From an uncultured Ruminococcus sp. (GTDB lineage: Bacteria > Bacillota_A > Clostridia > Oscillospirales > Ruminococcaceae): a stretch of DNA of 8,333 nucleotides. How positions within the stretch are numbered: the first letter of the stretch is position 1; each line of letters starts with the position of its first letter. The DNA lies in assembly GCA_946629405.1 (NCBI GenBank), contig CAMOXW010000091.1:1-8333 (forward strand), in the 5' to 3' direction. This document shows positions 1 through 4,987 of the stretch, piece after piece. Under the pieces are notes generated by a model. The model did not search any database, was not told the DNA's origin, and saw only the letters and a list, made by a program, of their open reading frames with translations. A program made the position numbers and the translations under genes.

Positions 1-5
1 AATGA

Positions 6-659
6 TTATCTGGTACCGTAAGTATCTCTGTACTCGAGCATCCTGCCGAGGTATTCCTTGCCGGGAACGATATCATTGCGTATTGCCTCGATGATATCCT
101 CCATAGTAACGATAGGGTAAACGGTAACGCCAAAATCGCGCTTTACCTCCTGAACGGCGGAAAGTTCGCCGGTACCCTTTTCCATACGGTCAACTGTAAT
201 TACCATACCTGTAATGTCAACGTCAGCCGCACCCTTGAGCTTTGGCATTGACTCGCGTAGAGCCTTTCCGGAGGTCATAACATCGTCGATTATAACGACC
301 TTCTCGCCGTCTGTGAGTGCCTTGCCGACGAACATACCGCCCTCGCCGTGGTCCTTAGCTTCCTTGCGGTCGAAGCAGTAGGAAACGTCGATACCGAACT
401 TGTTGCTCAGTGCCACAACGGCCGAAACAGCGAGCGGAATGCCCTTATAGGCAGGTCCGAACAGTGTCTCAACGGGTATATTGTTTTCATGGATGCACTC
501 AGCGTAGTACTCTCCGAGTCTTGCGAGCTGAGCGCCTGTCTTATAGTTGCCGCAGTTGATGAAATAGGGAGCCTTTCTGCCGCTTTTTAGCGTAAATTCG
601 CCGAAAGTCAGCACTCCGCAGTCAACCATGAATTTAATGAAGCTTTCCTTGTACGTCAT
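6..659 (-). CDS. pyrE: Orotate phosphoribosyltransferase
   Basis: Transfers the phosphoribosyl group of PRPP to orotate, giving orotidine 5'-phosphate (step five of de novo pyrimidine synthesis, cytosolic). The 217-residue product has the type I PRTase PRPP-binding motif VVIIDDVMTSGKA at about residues 121-133. The mobile catalytic loop RKEAKDHGEGG lies at about 98-108, and the N-terminal orotate-side segment FTLKSGRKAPYF at about 22-33. Length fits bacterial PyrE (about 190-220). The ATG start has a GGAGGT site 7 nt upstream; the stop is TAA at 6-8. It sits 21 nt downstream of the zinc-ribbon gene on the same strand and probably shares its transcript. No other pyr gene is visible, but the window ends just beyond the stop. 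Seen: motifs, RBS and spacing. Known: family function. Inferred: cotranscription. Confidence 0.97.
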   Translation of the reverse strand: MTYKESFIKFMVDCGVLTFGEFTLKSGRKAPYFINCGNYKTGAQLARLGEYYAECIHENNIPVETLFGPAYKGIPLAVSAVVALSNKFGIDVSYCFDRKEAKDHGEGGMFVGKALTDGEKVVIIDDVMTSGKALRESMPKLKGAADVDITGMVITVDRMEKGTGELSAVQEVKRDFGVTVYPIVTMEDIIEAIRNDIVPGKEYLGRMLEYRDTYGTR

Positions 660-680
660 CGTGATTACCTCCGATTAATG

Positions 681-1034
681 CTAAATAGTTTCAAATATGT
701 ATCCGCATTCCGGACACCGCGGATAATCAATGTCCATTTTAGTTTCACATTCCGGGCATATCTTGTATGGAAGCCGGTCGATACTGTCGTCGAGGTCAGC
801 CTTGAATCTTCCTGTAAAACCGACAGGCTTAGTATACGGGAAAATCCCGACCATTGCTCCGCATTCAGAGCAGTAAAAGCCGAGAGTACGGTTTATCGGT
901 GTTTCGCAGATCTTCTCACCTTTTTCGTACCATGCAGCAACAGGGTAAGCGCGATAGATACCGCTGTCAACGCTGCGCTGTTCCATTCTGAACTCACCCT
1001 CGAGCATTTTTCTTCCGCATATCCCACAGATCAA
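681..1034 (-). CDS. Small double zinc-ribbon protein (DUF6487-like), TTG start
   Basis: A 117-residue soluble protein with four CxxC knuckles. C3/C6 (CGIC) and C55/C58 (CSEC) would form one zinc site around a central aromatic region. C93/C96 (CPEC) and C107/C110 (CPEC) form a compact C-terminal zinc ribbon. The N-terminal half (CGxCGRKMLEGE, then FYCSECG) resembles the DUF6487-type 'CxxCG-x-M' zinc-ribbon proteins common in Firmicutes; this match is from memory and tentative. There is no signal peptide or membrane segment. The start is TTG at 1034-1032, chosen because AGGAGGG lies 6 nt upstream and no ATG is well placed; the first ATG is at codon 10 and would lose the first CxxC pair. It is first gene of a presumed two-gene operon with pyrE. 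Specific function unknown; such ribbons often bind nucleic acid or protein partners. Confidence 0.85.
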   Translation of the reverse strand: MICGICGRKMLEGEFRMEQRSVDSGIYRAYPVAAWYEKGEKICETPINRTLGFYCSECGAMVGIFPYTKPVGFTGRFKADLDDSIDRLPYKICPECETKMDIDYPRCPECGYIFETI

Positions 1035-1070
1035 AGTGATCCCTCCTTTGAGACATATTCCGCTGTTACT

Positions 1071-1099
1071 ATTATAACCTATTTTCAGACTTAATGCAA
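1071..1099 (-). promoter_or_regulatory. SigA-type promoter for zinc-ribbon/pyrE operon
   Basis: Reading the minus strand, a -35-like TTGCAT (1094-1099) is followed after 17 nt by a perfect TATAAT -10 (1071-1076). The expected transcription start near 1064 gives a leader of about 30 nt before the TTG start codon. The leader is too short for an attenuator, so there is no visible PyrR-type control of pyrE. Confidence 0.75.
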
Positions 1100-1166
1100 G
1101 TAAATTACTGATAAATGTAAAAAAAGGAAAATTCAGCCGAAGATAACAGCTCCTGGAATATTCCGC

Positions 1167-1194
1167 AAAAAGAAAACCGCCTGAGATCAGGCGG
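1167..1194 (-). terminator. Intrinsic terminator of the tRNA unit
   Basis: A perfect 8-bp inverted repeat, CCGCCTGA (1177-1184) and TCAGGCGG (1187-1194), is followed on the minus strand by a T-rich run TTTTCTTTTT (1176 down to 1167). There is no T run on the plus-strand side, so it acts on the tRNA transcript from the right. It lies 56 nt past the end of tRNA-Ala. Confidence 0.9.
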
Positions 1195-1202
1195 CAAGCT
1201 TC

Positions 1203-1231
1203 AAGGGAAGTAATACTATCAGTATCCCCTT
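1203..1231. repeat. Imperfect inverted repeat between tRNA-Ala and its terminator
   Basis: The inner arms ATACT (1213-1217) and AGTAT (1221-1225) are nested inside the outer arms AAGGG (1203-1207) and CCCTT (1227-1231). It lies in the trailer of the tRNA transcript and could fold as a hairpin during 3'-end processing. No poly-T follows on either strand, so it is not called a terminator. Confidence 0.4.
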
Positions 1232-1249
1232 TTCGTATAATGTTTTGTT

Positions 1250-1325
1250 TGGTGGACCCGAAGGGGATCGAACCCTCGGCCTCTGCGTTGCGAACGCAGC
1301 GCTCTCCCAGCTGAGCTACGAGCCC
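1250..1325 (-). tRNA. tRNA-Ala (anticodon CGC)
   Basis: A 76-nt cloverleaf with encoded CCA (complement of 1250-1252). The acceptor strand GGGCTCG pairs with CGGGTCC and contains the G3:U70 wobble that is the main alanine identity element. The D arm is GCTC...GAGC. The anticodon stem CTGCG/CGCAG carries loop TTCGCAA with anticodon CGC (1292-1290), reading GCG codons. The T arm has GGGTTCGATCCC. It is second in a two-tRNA transcript with tRNA-Leu and precedes the terminator at 1167-1194. Confidence 0.97.
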
Positions 1326-1376
1326 ATACAGAAATGTTCGGCATATTTACAAGAAAGATGATACTGCCGTGAAAAC

Positions 1377-1420
1377 GAACCTACACCCCATTTGATCGGG
1401 ACCTGCGCCCCATTTGATCG
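1377..1420. repeat. 2 x 22-nt imperfect tandem repeat in tRNA spacer
   Basis: Two directly adjacent 22-nt units (1377-1398 and 1399-1420) match at 19 of 22 positions; all three differences are transitions of the same type (A versus G on the plus strand). The shared 13-nt core is CCCCATTTGATCG (1386-1398 and 1408-1420). No further copies are visible in the window. The repeat lies in the transcribed spacer between tRNA-Leu and tRNA-Ala. Its role is unknown. Confidence 0.8.
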
Positions 1421-1450
1421 CAAGCCCTGAAGTGTGTACTGCGAATAAGT

Positions 1451-1537
1451 TGGTGCCGGTGACCGGGGTCGAACCGGTACGGTATTTCTACCATCGGATT
1501 TTGAGTCCGACACGTCTGCCAATTCCATCACACCGGC
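1451..1537 (-). tRNA. tRNA-Leu (anticodon CAA)
   Basis: An 87-nt class II tRNA with encoded CCA (complement of 1451-1453). The acceptor GCCGGTG pairs with CACCGGC. The anticodon stem TCGGA/TCCGA encloses loop CTCAAAA with anticodon CAA (1503-1501), reading TTG. The long variable arm (stem around a GAAA loop) is the class II hallmark shared by Leu, Ser and Tyr, and the T arm contains GGTTCGACC. A73 is the leucine discriminator. First tRNA downstream of the consensus promoter at 1550-1578. Confidence 0.97.
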
Positions 1538-1549
1538 GTTGACTTAAAT

Positions 1550-1578
1550 ATTATACCACAGCATGAGAAATTTGTCAA
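1550..1578 (-). promoter_or_regulatory. Consensus promoter of the tRNA-Leu/tRNA-Ala unit
   Basis: On the minus strand TTGACA (1573-1578) and TATAAT (1550-1555) are both perfect, with an optimal 17-nt spacer ending in TGG, which also supplies an extended -10. This is the strength expected for stable RNA. Transcription should start only a few nucleotides upstream of tRNA-Leu position 1 (1537). Confidence 0.93.
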
Positions 1579-1672
1579 TAGAAAATATGTAAATTATTTC
1601 CCGAACAAAAATTTTTCTGAGCTTCAATGACTGAAATACCAGACTTTTTTTGAACAAATATTGAAAAAACTA

Positions 1673-1701
1673 TTGCAATCCGGAAATAAATATGTTATTA
1701 T
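1673..1701 (+). promoter_or_regulatory. Promoter of the ExbB/ExbD-like operon
   Basis: TTGCAA (-35, 1673-1678) is separated by 17 nt from TATTAT (-10, 1696-1701). The expected start near 1708 gives a leader of only about 15 nt before the ATG at 1723, with the G-rich ribosome site GAGGGGGAG in between. No operator is recognised. The divergent tRNA promoter lies about 100 bp to the left; the stretch between them holds nothing else that I can identify. Confidence 0.7.
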
Positions 1702-1722
1702 GTTGTATGAGGGGGAGTCCGG

Positions 1723-2403
1723 ATGAAAAAACTATTTTCAGTAATATTTATGAACTTCTGGGGATACGACATGATAATTTTCATTGCGGCTGTTCTCACA
1801 GGAGTTGTCTACTATAAGCTGCGCGAATCAGCGGACAAGCTGTACAATAAAACACACCTGACCGTTTTCGTGCCGGACGGCGGTGCTTCCCGTAAAGAAG
1901 CAGAGGACGACATTTCTGATATCCGTGAGACCGACCTCGTCACGATGCGTAATCACACCGGAAAGCTTTACTCGGTATTTGTGAATTTGACCGGTATTTT
2001 CCCGCTTCTCGGTATTCTCGGCACAATGGTATCGCTGCTCGGACTCGTTGCAGATGACACAGACGTTACAAGCAATTTCTACGGAGCACTTACCTCTACT
2101 TTCTGGGGACTTATCTTTGCGATAATCTTCAAGTTCATGGACGGCATTATCTCAGCCAAGATCGAGGATAACGAAAAGACTGTTGCTCTTTATCTTGACA
2201 GGAACAACGCTCCGTACAGAATATCTGCCCCGCGCAAGTCAGTCCGCGAACCCGAAAGCGTTCCGGTAGAGGTACTTGTGCCTTCACACGAGAACACCGT
2301 AAGCAAAAATGACAGCAGCGAGAATGTTTCAGAAATAATCATCAACGACAGGGAATCAGTTGCGGAGATCCTGAAAGCACTTAATCGCGGGGATGATAAA
2401 TAA
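1723..2403 (+). CDS. MotA/TolQ/ExbB-type proton channel protein
   Basis: A 226-residue membrane protein of the MotA/TolQ/ExbB proton-channel family. Its predicted role is to form, with an ExbD/TolR-type partner, a proton-driven motor in the cytoplasmic membrane. Membrane segments are visible at about 16-32, 84-109 and 119-140. The second and third carry the family signature: LTGIFPLLGILGTMVSLLG (89-107), then after a short loop ALTSTFWGLIFAI (122-134). T101 and T124/T126 occupy the places of the conserved pore threonines of ExbB. Between segments 1 and 2 is a charged cytoplasmic stretch (33-80), shorter than in TolQ/ExbB. After the last segment a roughly 60-residue charged, Ser/Glu-rich tail (about 165-226) looks disordered and cytoplasmic. 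The stop TAA overlaps the next gene's ATG by one base (TAATG), indicating translational coupling. Family assignment is strong; what it energises is unknown. Confidence 0.85.
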   Translation: MKKLFSVIFMNFWGYDMIIFIAAVLTGVVYYKLRESADKLYNKTHLTVFVPDGGASRKEAEDDISDIRETDLVTMRNHTGKLYSVFVNLTGIFPLLGILGTMVSLLGLVADDTDVTSNFYGALTSTFWGLIFAIIFKFMDGIISAKIEDNEKTVALYLDRNNAPYRISAPRKSVREPESVPVEVLVPSHENTVSKNDSSENVSEIIINDRESVAEILKALNRGDDK

Positions 2404-2990
2404 TGGGCGGCTTTCATAAGAGCAAGGGCATAGTCATTGAGCTGACGGCGCTTCTCGATGTCATTATGATAATGCTTTTCTGGGTCATGATGAATGTAAA
2501 GGACAGCAATGAGCAGGTCAGGGCTGACGCGGAAAACAAGGTCGCAATGGTCCAGCAGCAGCTTGATGAATCCCGCCAGGAGGTAGATACCATCCGCGCT
2601 CAGGCTGATGCAGAGGTCGAAAACGCATGGGAAATGGCTGAGAATATCAACAAGAACGCCGCTGCAAATCAGCAGGCGCTTCTCGGCTATGAACAAGGGA
2701 TGCTCGTCACGCTCAACATCAGGTATGACTCTGACGGTATGCTGTATATCAGCAACTATGACGAGCAGCTCGGCAAAGCGGCTATATCCTCCGAGGATGA
2801 GGTCTATGACCTTATCGTAGCGGCTCTTCAGAAGGCAGAGCTGAAAGAGGACGATGTTGTATTGTGTGCTCTCGTATATGACAGCGAAAACTCGCTGTAC
2901 AGGCATGTTAAGAAAGTCAAAGCGGCTGTAGAAAGAGTGAGAAATGTCTACCACAGCTTCTATTGTACTTATATTGATACTTCAAAATGA
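2403..2990 (+). CDS. ExbD/TolR-type stator protein with coiled-coil stalk
   Basis: A 195-residue single-pass protein. The N-terminus has IELTALLDV (12-20) at the start of a membrane helix ending near residue 31. D19 matches the invariant proton-carrying aspartate of ExbD/TolR, and the I-x-L-T-x-L-x-D context is the family pattern. Residues about 34-97 form a long Gln/Glu/Ala-rich predicted coiled coil, which ordinary ExbD/TolR lack. Residues about 100-192 alternate strands and helices in an ExbD-like order (VTLNIRYDSDGMLYIS, a helix at 131-145, VVLCALVYDSE, a helix at 165-182, and YCTYIDT). It starts one base inside the stop of the channel gene and overlaps a possible upstream start of the next gene, so the trio is tightly coupled. 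Predicted to pair with the 1723-2403 channel and face the cell-wall side. The target is unknown. Confidence 0.8.
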   Translation: MGGFHKSKGIVIELTALLDVIMIMLFWVMMNVKDSNEQVRADAENKVAMVQQQLDESRQEVDTIRAQADAEVENAWEMAENINKNAAANQQALLGYEQGMLVTLNIRYDSDGMLYISNYDEQLGKAAISSEDEVYDLIVAALQKAELKEDDVVLCALVYDSENSLYRHVKKVKAAVERVRNVYHSFYCTYIDTSK

Positions 2991-3004
2991 AAGGAAGAGT
3001 AAAA

Positions 3005-3478
3005 ATGGCAAACTCAAACGGCAAAGGCAAAAAAGCACCGGCTCCCAAGGAGAAGGTAGTAGTCAAGAAGAGGGGCGGCTGTCTCGTTGCGCTGATAATT
3101 CTTATACTTCTTGCACTTCTCGCATTCCTTCTCGGACTTCACTTTGGCTGGTGGGGAAAAGGTGACGGCGACGGTGACGGCGAAGGAGATTCCCAGTCGT
3201 CAGGAGCATCTACGACGGATGTTGACAAGTCAGCTCAGACAGATATTTATGTAACAGTTTCAGGCGCGAAATATATGTTTGAGAACAACTCTATCGAGAT
3301 CGGAGATTTCGTGAAAAAGGCAGCAGAGGCAGAAGGCAAGGCACTCGTTCATATCACTGACGATGAAGCTACTGACAGCGCTATGACGGAGCTCAAGACA
3401 GCTCTCGATGCAGCAAAGATCAGTTATGTTGAAGAATCTGCGGAGGAAGGCTCGTCTGACGCATCTACAGCAGAATAA
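3005..3478 (+). CDS. Second ExbD-like membrane protein lacking the membrane Asp
   Basis: A 157-residue protein, start chosen at the ATG at 3005 because AAGGAAGAG lies just upstream. An in-frame ATG at 2987, overlapping the previous stop as ATGA, would add six residues but has no clear ribosome site. A Lys-rich cytoplasmic N-terminus (7-23, KKAPAPKEKVVVKKR) is followed by a hydrophobic segment at about 26-50 with no acidic residue. Next comes a flexible GDGDGDGEGD linker (53-62) and a Ser/Thr-rich stretch. Residues about 80-145 follow the ExbD outer-domain pattern: strand IYVTVSGAKYMFEN, helix IEIGDFVKKAAEAEG, strand KALVHITDD, helix DSAMTELKTALDAA, strand ISYVEE. The ExbD resemblance is by pattern only and less certain than for its neighbour. 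Last gene of the operon, ending just before a strong terminator. It may be an accessory or asymmetric partner in the same complex. Confidence 0.75.
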   Translation: MANSNGKGKKAPAPKEKVVVKKRGGCLVALIILILLALLAFLLGLHFGWWGKGDGDGDGEGDSQSSGASTTDVDKSAQTDIYVTVSGAKYMFENNSIEIGDFVKKAAEAEGKALVHITDDEATDSAMTELKTALDAAKISYVEESAEEGSSDASTAE

Positions 3479-3483
3479 ATCAT

Positions 3484-3516
3484 AGCCGGGGCAAATGCTC
3501 CGGCTTTTTATCTTTT
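3484..3516 (+). terminator. Intrinsic terminator of the ExbB/ExbD-like operon
   Basis: A 9-bp stem (AGCCGGGGC 3484-3492 with GCTCCGGCT 3497-3505, one G:U pair) closes an AAAT loop and is followed by TTTTTATCTTTT. It begins 5 nt after the TAA stop of the last gene and separates this operon from the aroA promoter. Confidence 0.93.
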
Positions 3517-3565
3517 ATAACACTGTTCAATATTGTTTTATGTTTCGATTAATTCAATAAAATCC

Positions 3566-3594
3566 TTGACATCAACGGCTAATCATGGTATAAT
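3566..3594 (+). promoter_or_regulatory. Perfect consensus promoter upstream of aroA
   Basis: TTGACA (3566-3571), a 17-nt spacer ending TGG, and TATAAT (3589-3594): both hexamers are perfect and the extended -10 is present, as strong as the tRNA promoter in this window. The expected start is near 3601, leaving a leader of about 160 nt before aroA. Such a strong promoter on a biosynthetic operon suggests that control is exerted after initiation. Confidence 0.92.
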
Positions 3595-3600
3595 GTTAAT

Positions 3601-3760
3601 AGATTTTGCCGGATAACGTTATGCGTATGCTCATATCCGCCGTAGGTTCCGGCGCAAGGGACTTGACTGTGCGGTGTACTGCTCAGCATTGCAGACCGCT
3701 TTTGAAAAAGAGCGGTCTTATTTTCGGGCAGCCGGCAGTATGCCCAACGGAGGGATATAA
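3601..3760 (+). promoter_or_regulatory. aroA leader with candidate terminator/antiterminator switch
   Basis: A terminator hairpin, AGACCGCT (3693-3700) with AGCGGTCT (3711-3718), can extend by three pairs to a GAAA tetraloop and is followed by TTATTTT (3718-3724), about 36 nt before aroA. The left arm can instead be captured upstream: GCGGT (3671-3675) with ACCGC (3695-3699), and CTGC (3679-3682) with GCAG (3691-3694). An earlier hairpin, GCGCA (3652-3656) with TGTGC (3668-3672), would block that antiterminator. Another helix, GCCGGA (3608-3613) with TCCGGC (3648-3653), encloses the 5' part. This nested set of exclusive helices is typical of attenuation. No T-box motif (AGGGTGG-x-ACCGCG) and no leader peptide rich in Trp, Tyr or Phe codons is seen, so the signal sensed is unknown. 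Base-pairing is read directly; switching is inferred. Confidence 0.6.
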
Positions 3761-4987
3761 GTGGATATTTTAACTGGAGGCTCGCTGCTTCACGGCGGGC
3801 TCGATATACCGGCTTCAAAAAGCTGCGCTCACAGAGCACTTATCTGTGCTGCGCTTGCCTGCGGGAGATCGGTCATTAGCGGTGTTACCATGTCCAGGGA
3901 CATAGAGGCTACGATAAATGCAATGACTGCGCTCGGCGCTGCTTTTTTCGTAAACGGCAGTACAGTTATTGTTGACGGTATAAAAAAAATTCCGGAAAAG
4001 GCTGCTATCGACTGCTGTGAGAGCGGCTCAACCCTGAGATTCATTCTCCCTGTAGCAGCTGCACTCGGTGTTGATGCTGAGTTTCATGGGAGAGGAAGAC
4101 TTCCTCAAAGACCTATCGACATCTATTTCCGCGAGCTCGGAAAAAATGGTATCAGCTTTGCAGGCAGTACAATGCCATATGCGGTCACCGGAAAGCTTCG
4201 CGGCGGAAAATATGAAATAGAGGGCAATGTTTCCTCACAGTTCGTCACAGGTCTGCTTTTTGCTCTTCCGCTTCTTGACGAGGACTCGGAGATATTCCTT
4301 CTTTCACATCTTGAATCAAGACCCTATGTTGATATAACTCTCGATATTCTCCGCAGGTTCGGTATTTCTGCCGAAGAAACTGAAAGCGGCTTCCGTATCA
4401 GGGGAGGGCAGAGCTATCTTCCGCATGACGAAAATGTCGAGGGTGACTACTCTCAGGCCGCGTTCTTCTTTGTAGCAAACGCACTCGGATCTGACGTGAA
4501 AATCGGAAATCTTGCTCCTGACAGTGTCCAGGGGGACCGGAAGATAACAGATATAATCAGCGGATGCTGTAAGAACGGCAGCATCACCGGCTTTAAGGCT
4601 GACTGCTCGGATATCCCCGACCTCGTTCCGATACTCGCGGTACTCGGCTCTTTCGGCAGCCGGGAATCAGTGATATACAACGCAGAAAGGCTGCGTATAA
4701 AGGAAAGCGACAGGCTCATGACGACTGCCGCAATGCTGAACGCTCTCGGCGGCGACGTCAGTGTTACTCCCGACGGACTTATCATCCGTCCGACCGGCAA
4801 TATGCACAGCGGTACAGTTGACAGTGCAGGCGACCACCGCATTGTTATGGCAGCTGCAATAGCTGCTACCCGCATTGACGGAGGAGTTATCATAAAAGGC
4901 GCGGAGGCTGCCGAAAAATCATATCCCGACTTTTTCAGGGACTATACAGATCTCGGAGGTAATGCAAATGTCATCGTTCTGGAATAA
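3761..4987 (+). CDS. aroA: 3-phosphoshikimate 1-carboxyvinyltransferase (EPSP synthase)
   Basis: Condenses shikimate 3-phosphate with PEP to EPSP, the sixth step of the shikimate pathway, in the cytosol. The 408-residue protein keeps the expected active-site elements: PASKSCAHR (17-25, with K20, S21, R25), ESGSTLRF (87-94), the RLPQRPID loop (113-120), SSQF (158-161), GDYSQAAFFF (228-237), IPD with catalytic D287, RIKESDR (312-318, K314/E315), AGDHR (356-360) and KSYPDFF (386-392). Spacing between D287 and E315 equals that between D313 and E341 of the E. coli enzyme. The start is GTG, supported by GGAGGG 6 nt upstream. It overlaps the aroC homologue by 20 nt. All key residues look intact, in contrast to the next gene. 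Transcribed from 3566-3594 through the leader. Confidence 0.96.
   Translation: MDILTGGSLLHGGLDIPASKSCAHRALICAALACGRSVISGVTMSRDIEATINAMTALGAAFFVNGSTVIVDGIKKIPEKAAIDCCESGSTLRFILPVAAALGVDAEFHGRGRLPQRPIDIYFRELGKNGISFAGSTMPYAVTGKLRGGKYEIEGNVSSQFVTGLLFALPLLDEDSEIFLLSHLESRPYVDITLDILRRFGISAEETESGFRIRGGQSYLPHDENVEGDYSQAAFFFVANALGSDVKIGNLAPDSVQGDRKITDIISGCCKNGSITGFKADCSDIPDLVPILAVLGSFGSRESVIYNAERLRIKESDRLMTTAAMLNALGGDVSVTPDGLIIRPTGNMHSGTVDSAGDHRIVMAAAIAATRIDGGVIIKGAEAAEKSYPDFFRDYTDLGGNANVIVLE

Noticed and set aside
1236..1241. TATAAT on the plus strand as a promoter
   Set aside because: No acceptable -35 at 16-18 nt upstream, and it points into the tRNA genes in antisense orientation.
2190..2954. 254-codon open frame on the minus strand opposite the ExbB/ExbD-like genes
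   Set aside because: It lies antisense to two genes with clear family motifs, shows no domain pattern of its own, and has no convincing ribosome site or promoter; it is a by-product of the codon use of the real genes.
2987..3004. Earlier ATG at 2987 as the start of the third membrane-operon gene
   Set aside because: It overlaps the previous stop (ATGA), so coupling is possible, but there is no Shine-Dalgarno site before it, whereas the ATG at 3005 follows AAGGAAGAG at a suitable distance.
1723..3478. Zorya-type antiphage defence system
   Set aside because: Zorya needs a ZorA with a long cytoplasmic tail, a ZorB with an OmpA-like peptidoglycan domain, and ZorC/ZorD or ZorE effectors; the channel here is short, the partner is ExbD-like, and flanking genes are tRNAs and aro genes.
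3601..3760. T-box riboswitch upstream of aroA
   Set aside because: The conserved antiterminator core (AGGGTGG-x-ACCGCG) is absent and no specifier-loop arrangement was recognised.
3621..3773. 50-codon open frame in the aroA leader as a possible leader peptide
   Set aside because: It has only a weak GGA as ribosome site, no cluster of Trp, Tyr or Phe codons, runs through both candidate hairpins and overlaps the aroA start in another frame; a translated attenuator peptide would be shorter and end before the terminator.
4962..4967. ATG at 4962 as the aroC start
   Set aside because: The GGAGG site ends only 2 nt before it; the ATG at 4968 has 8 nt spacing and gives the usual N-terminus beginning MSS.
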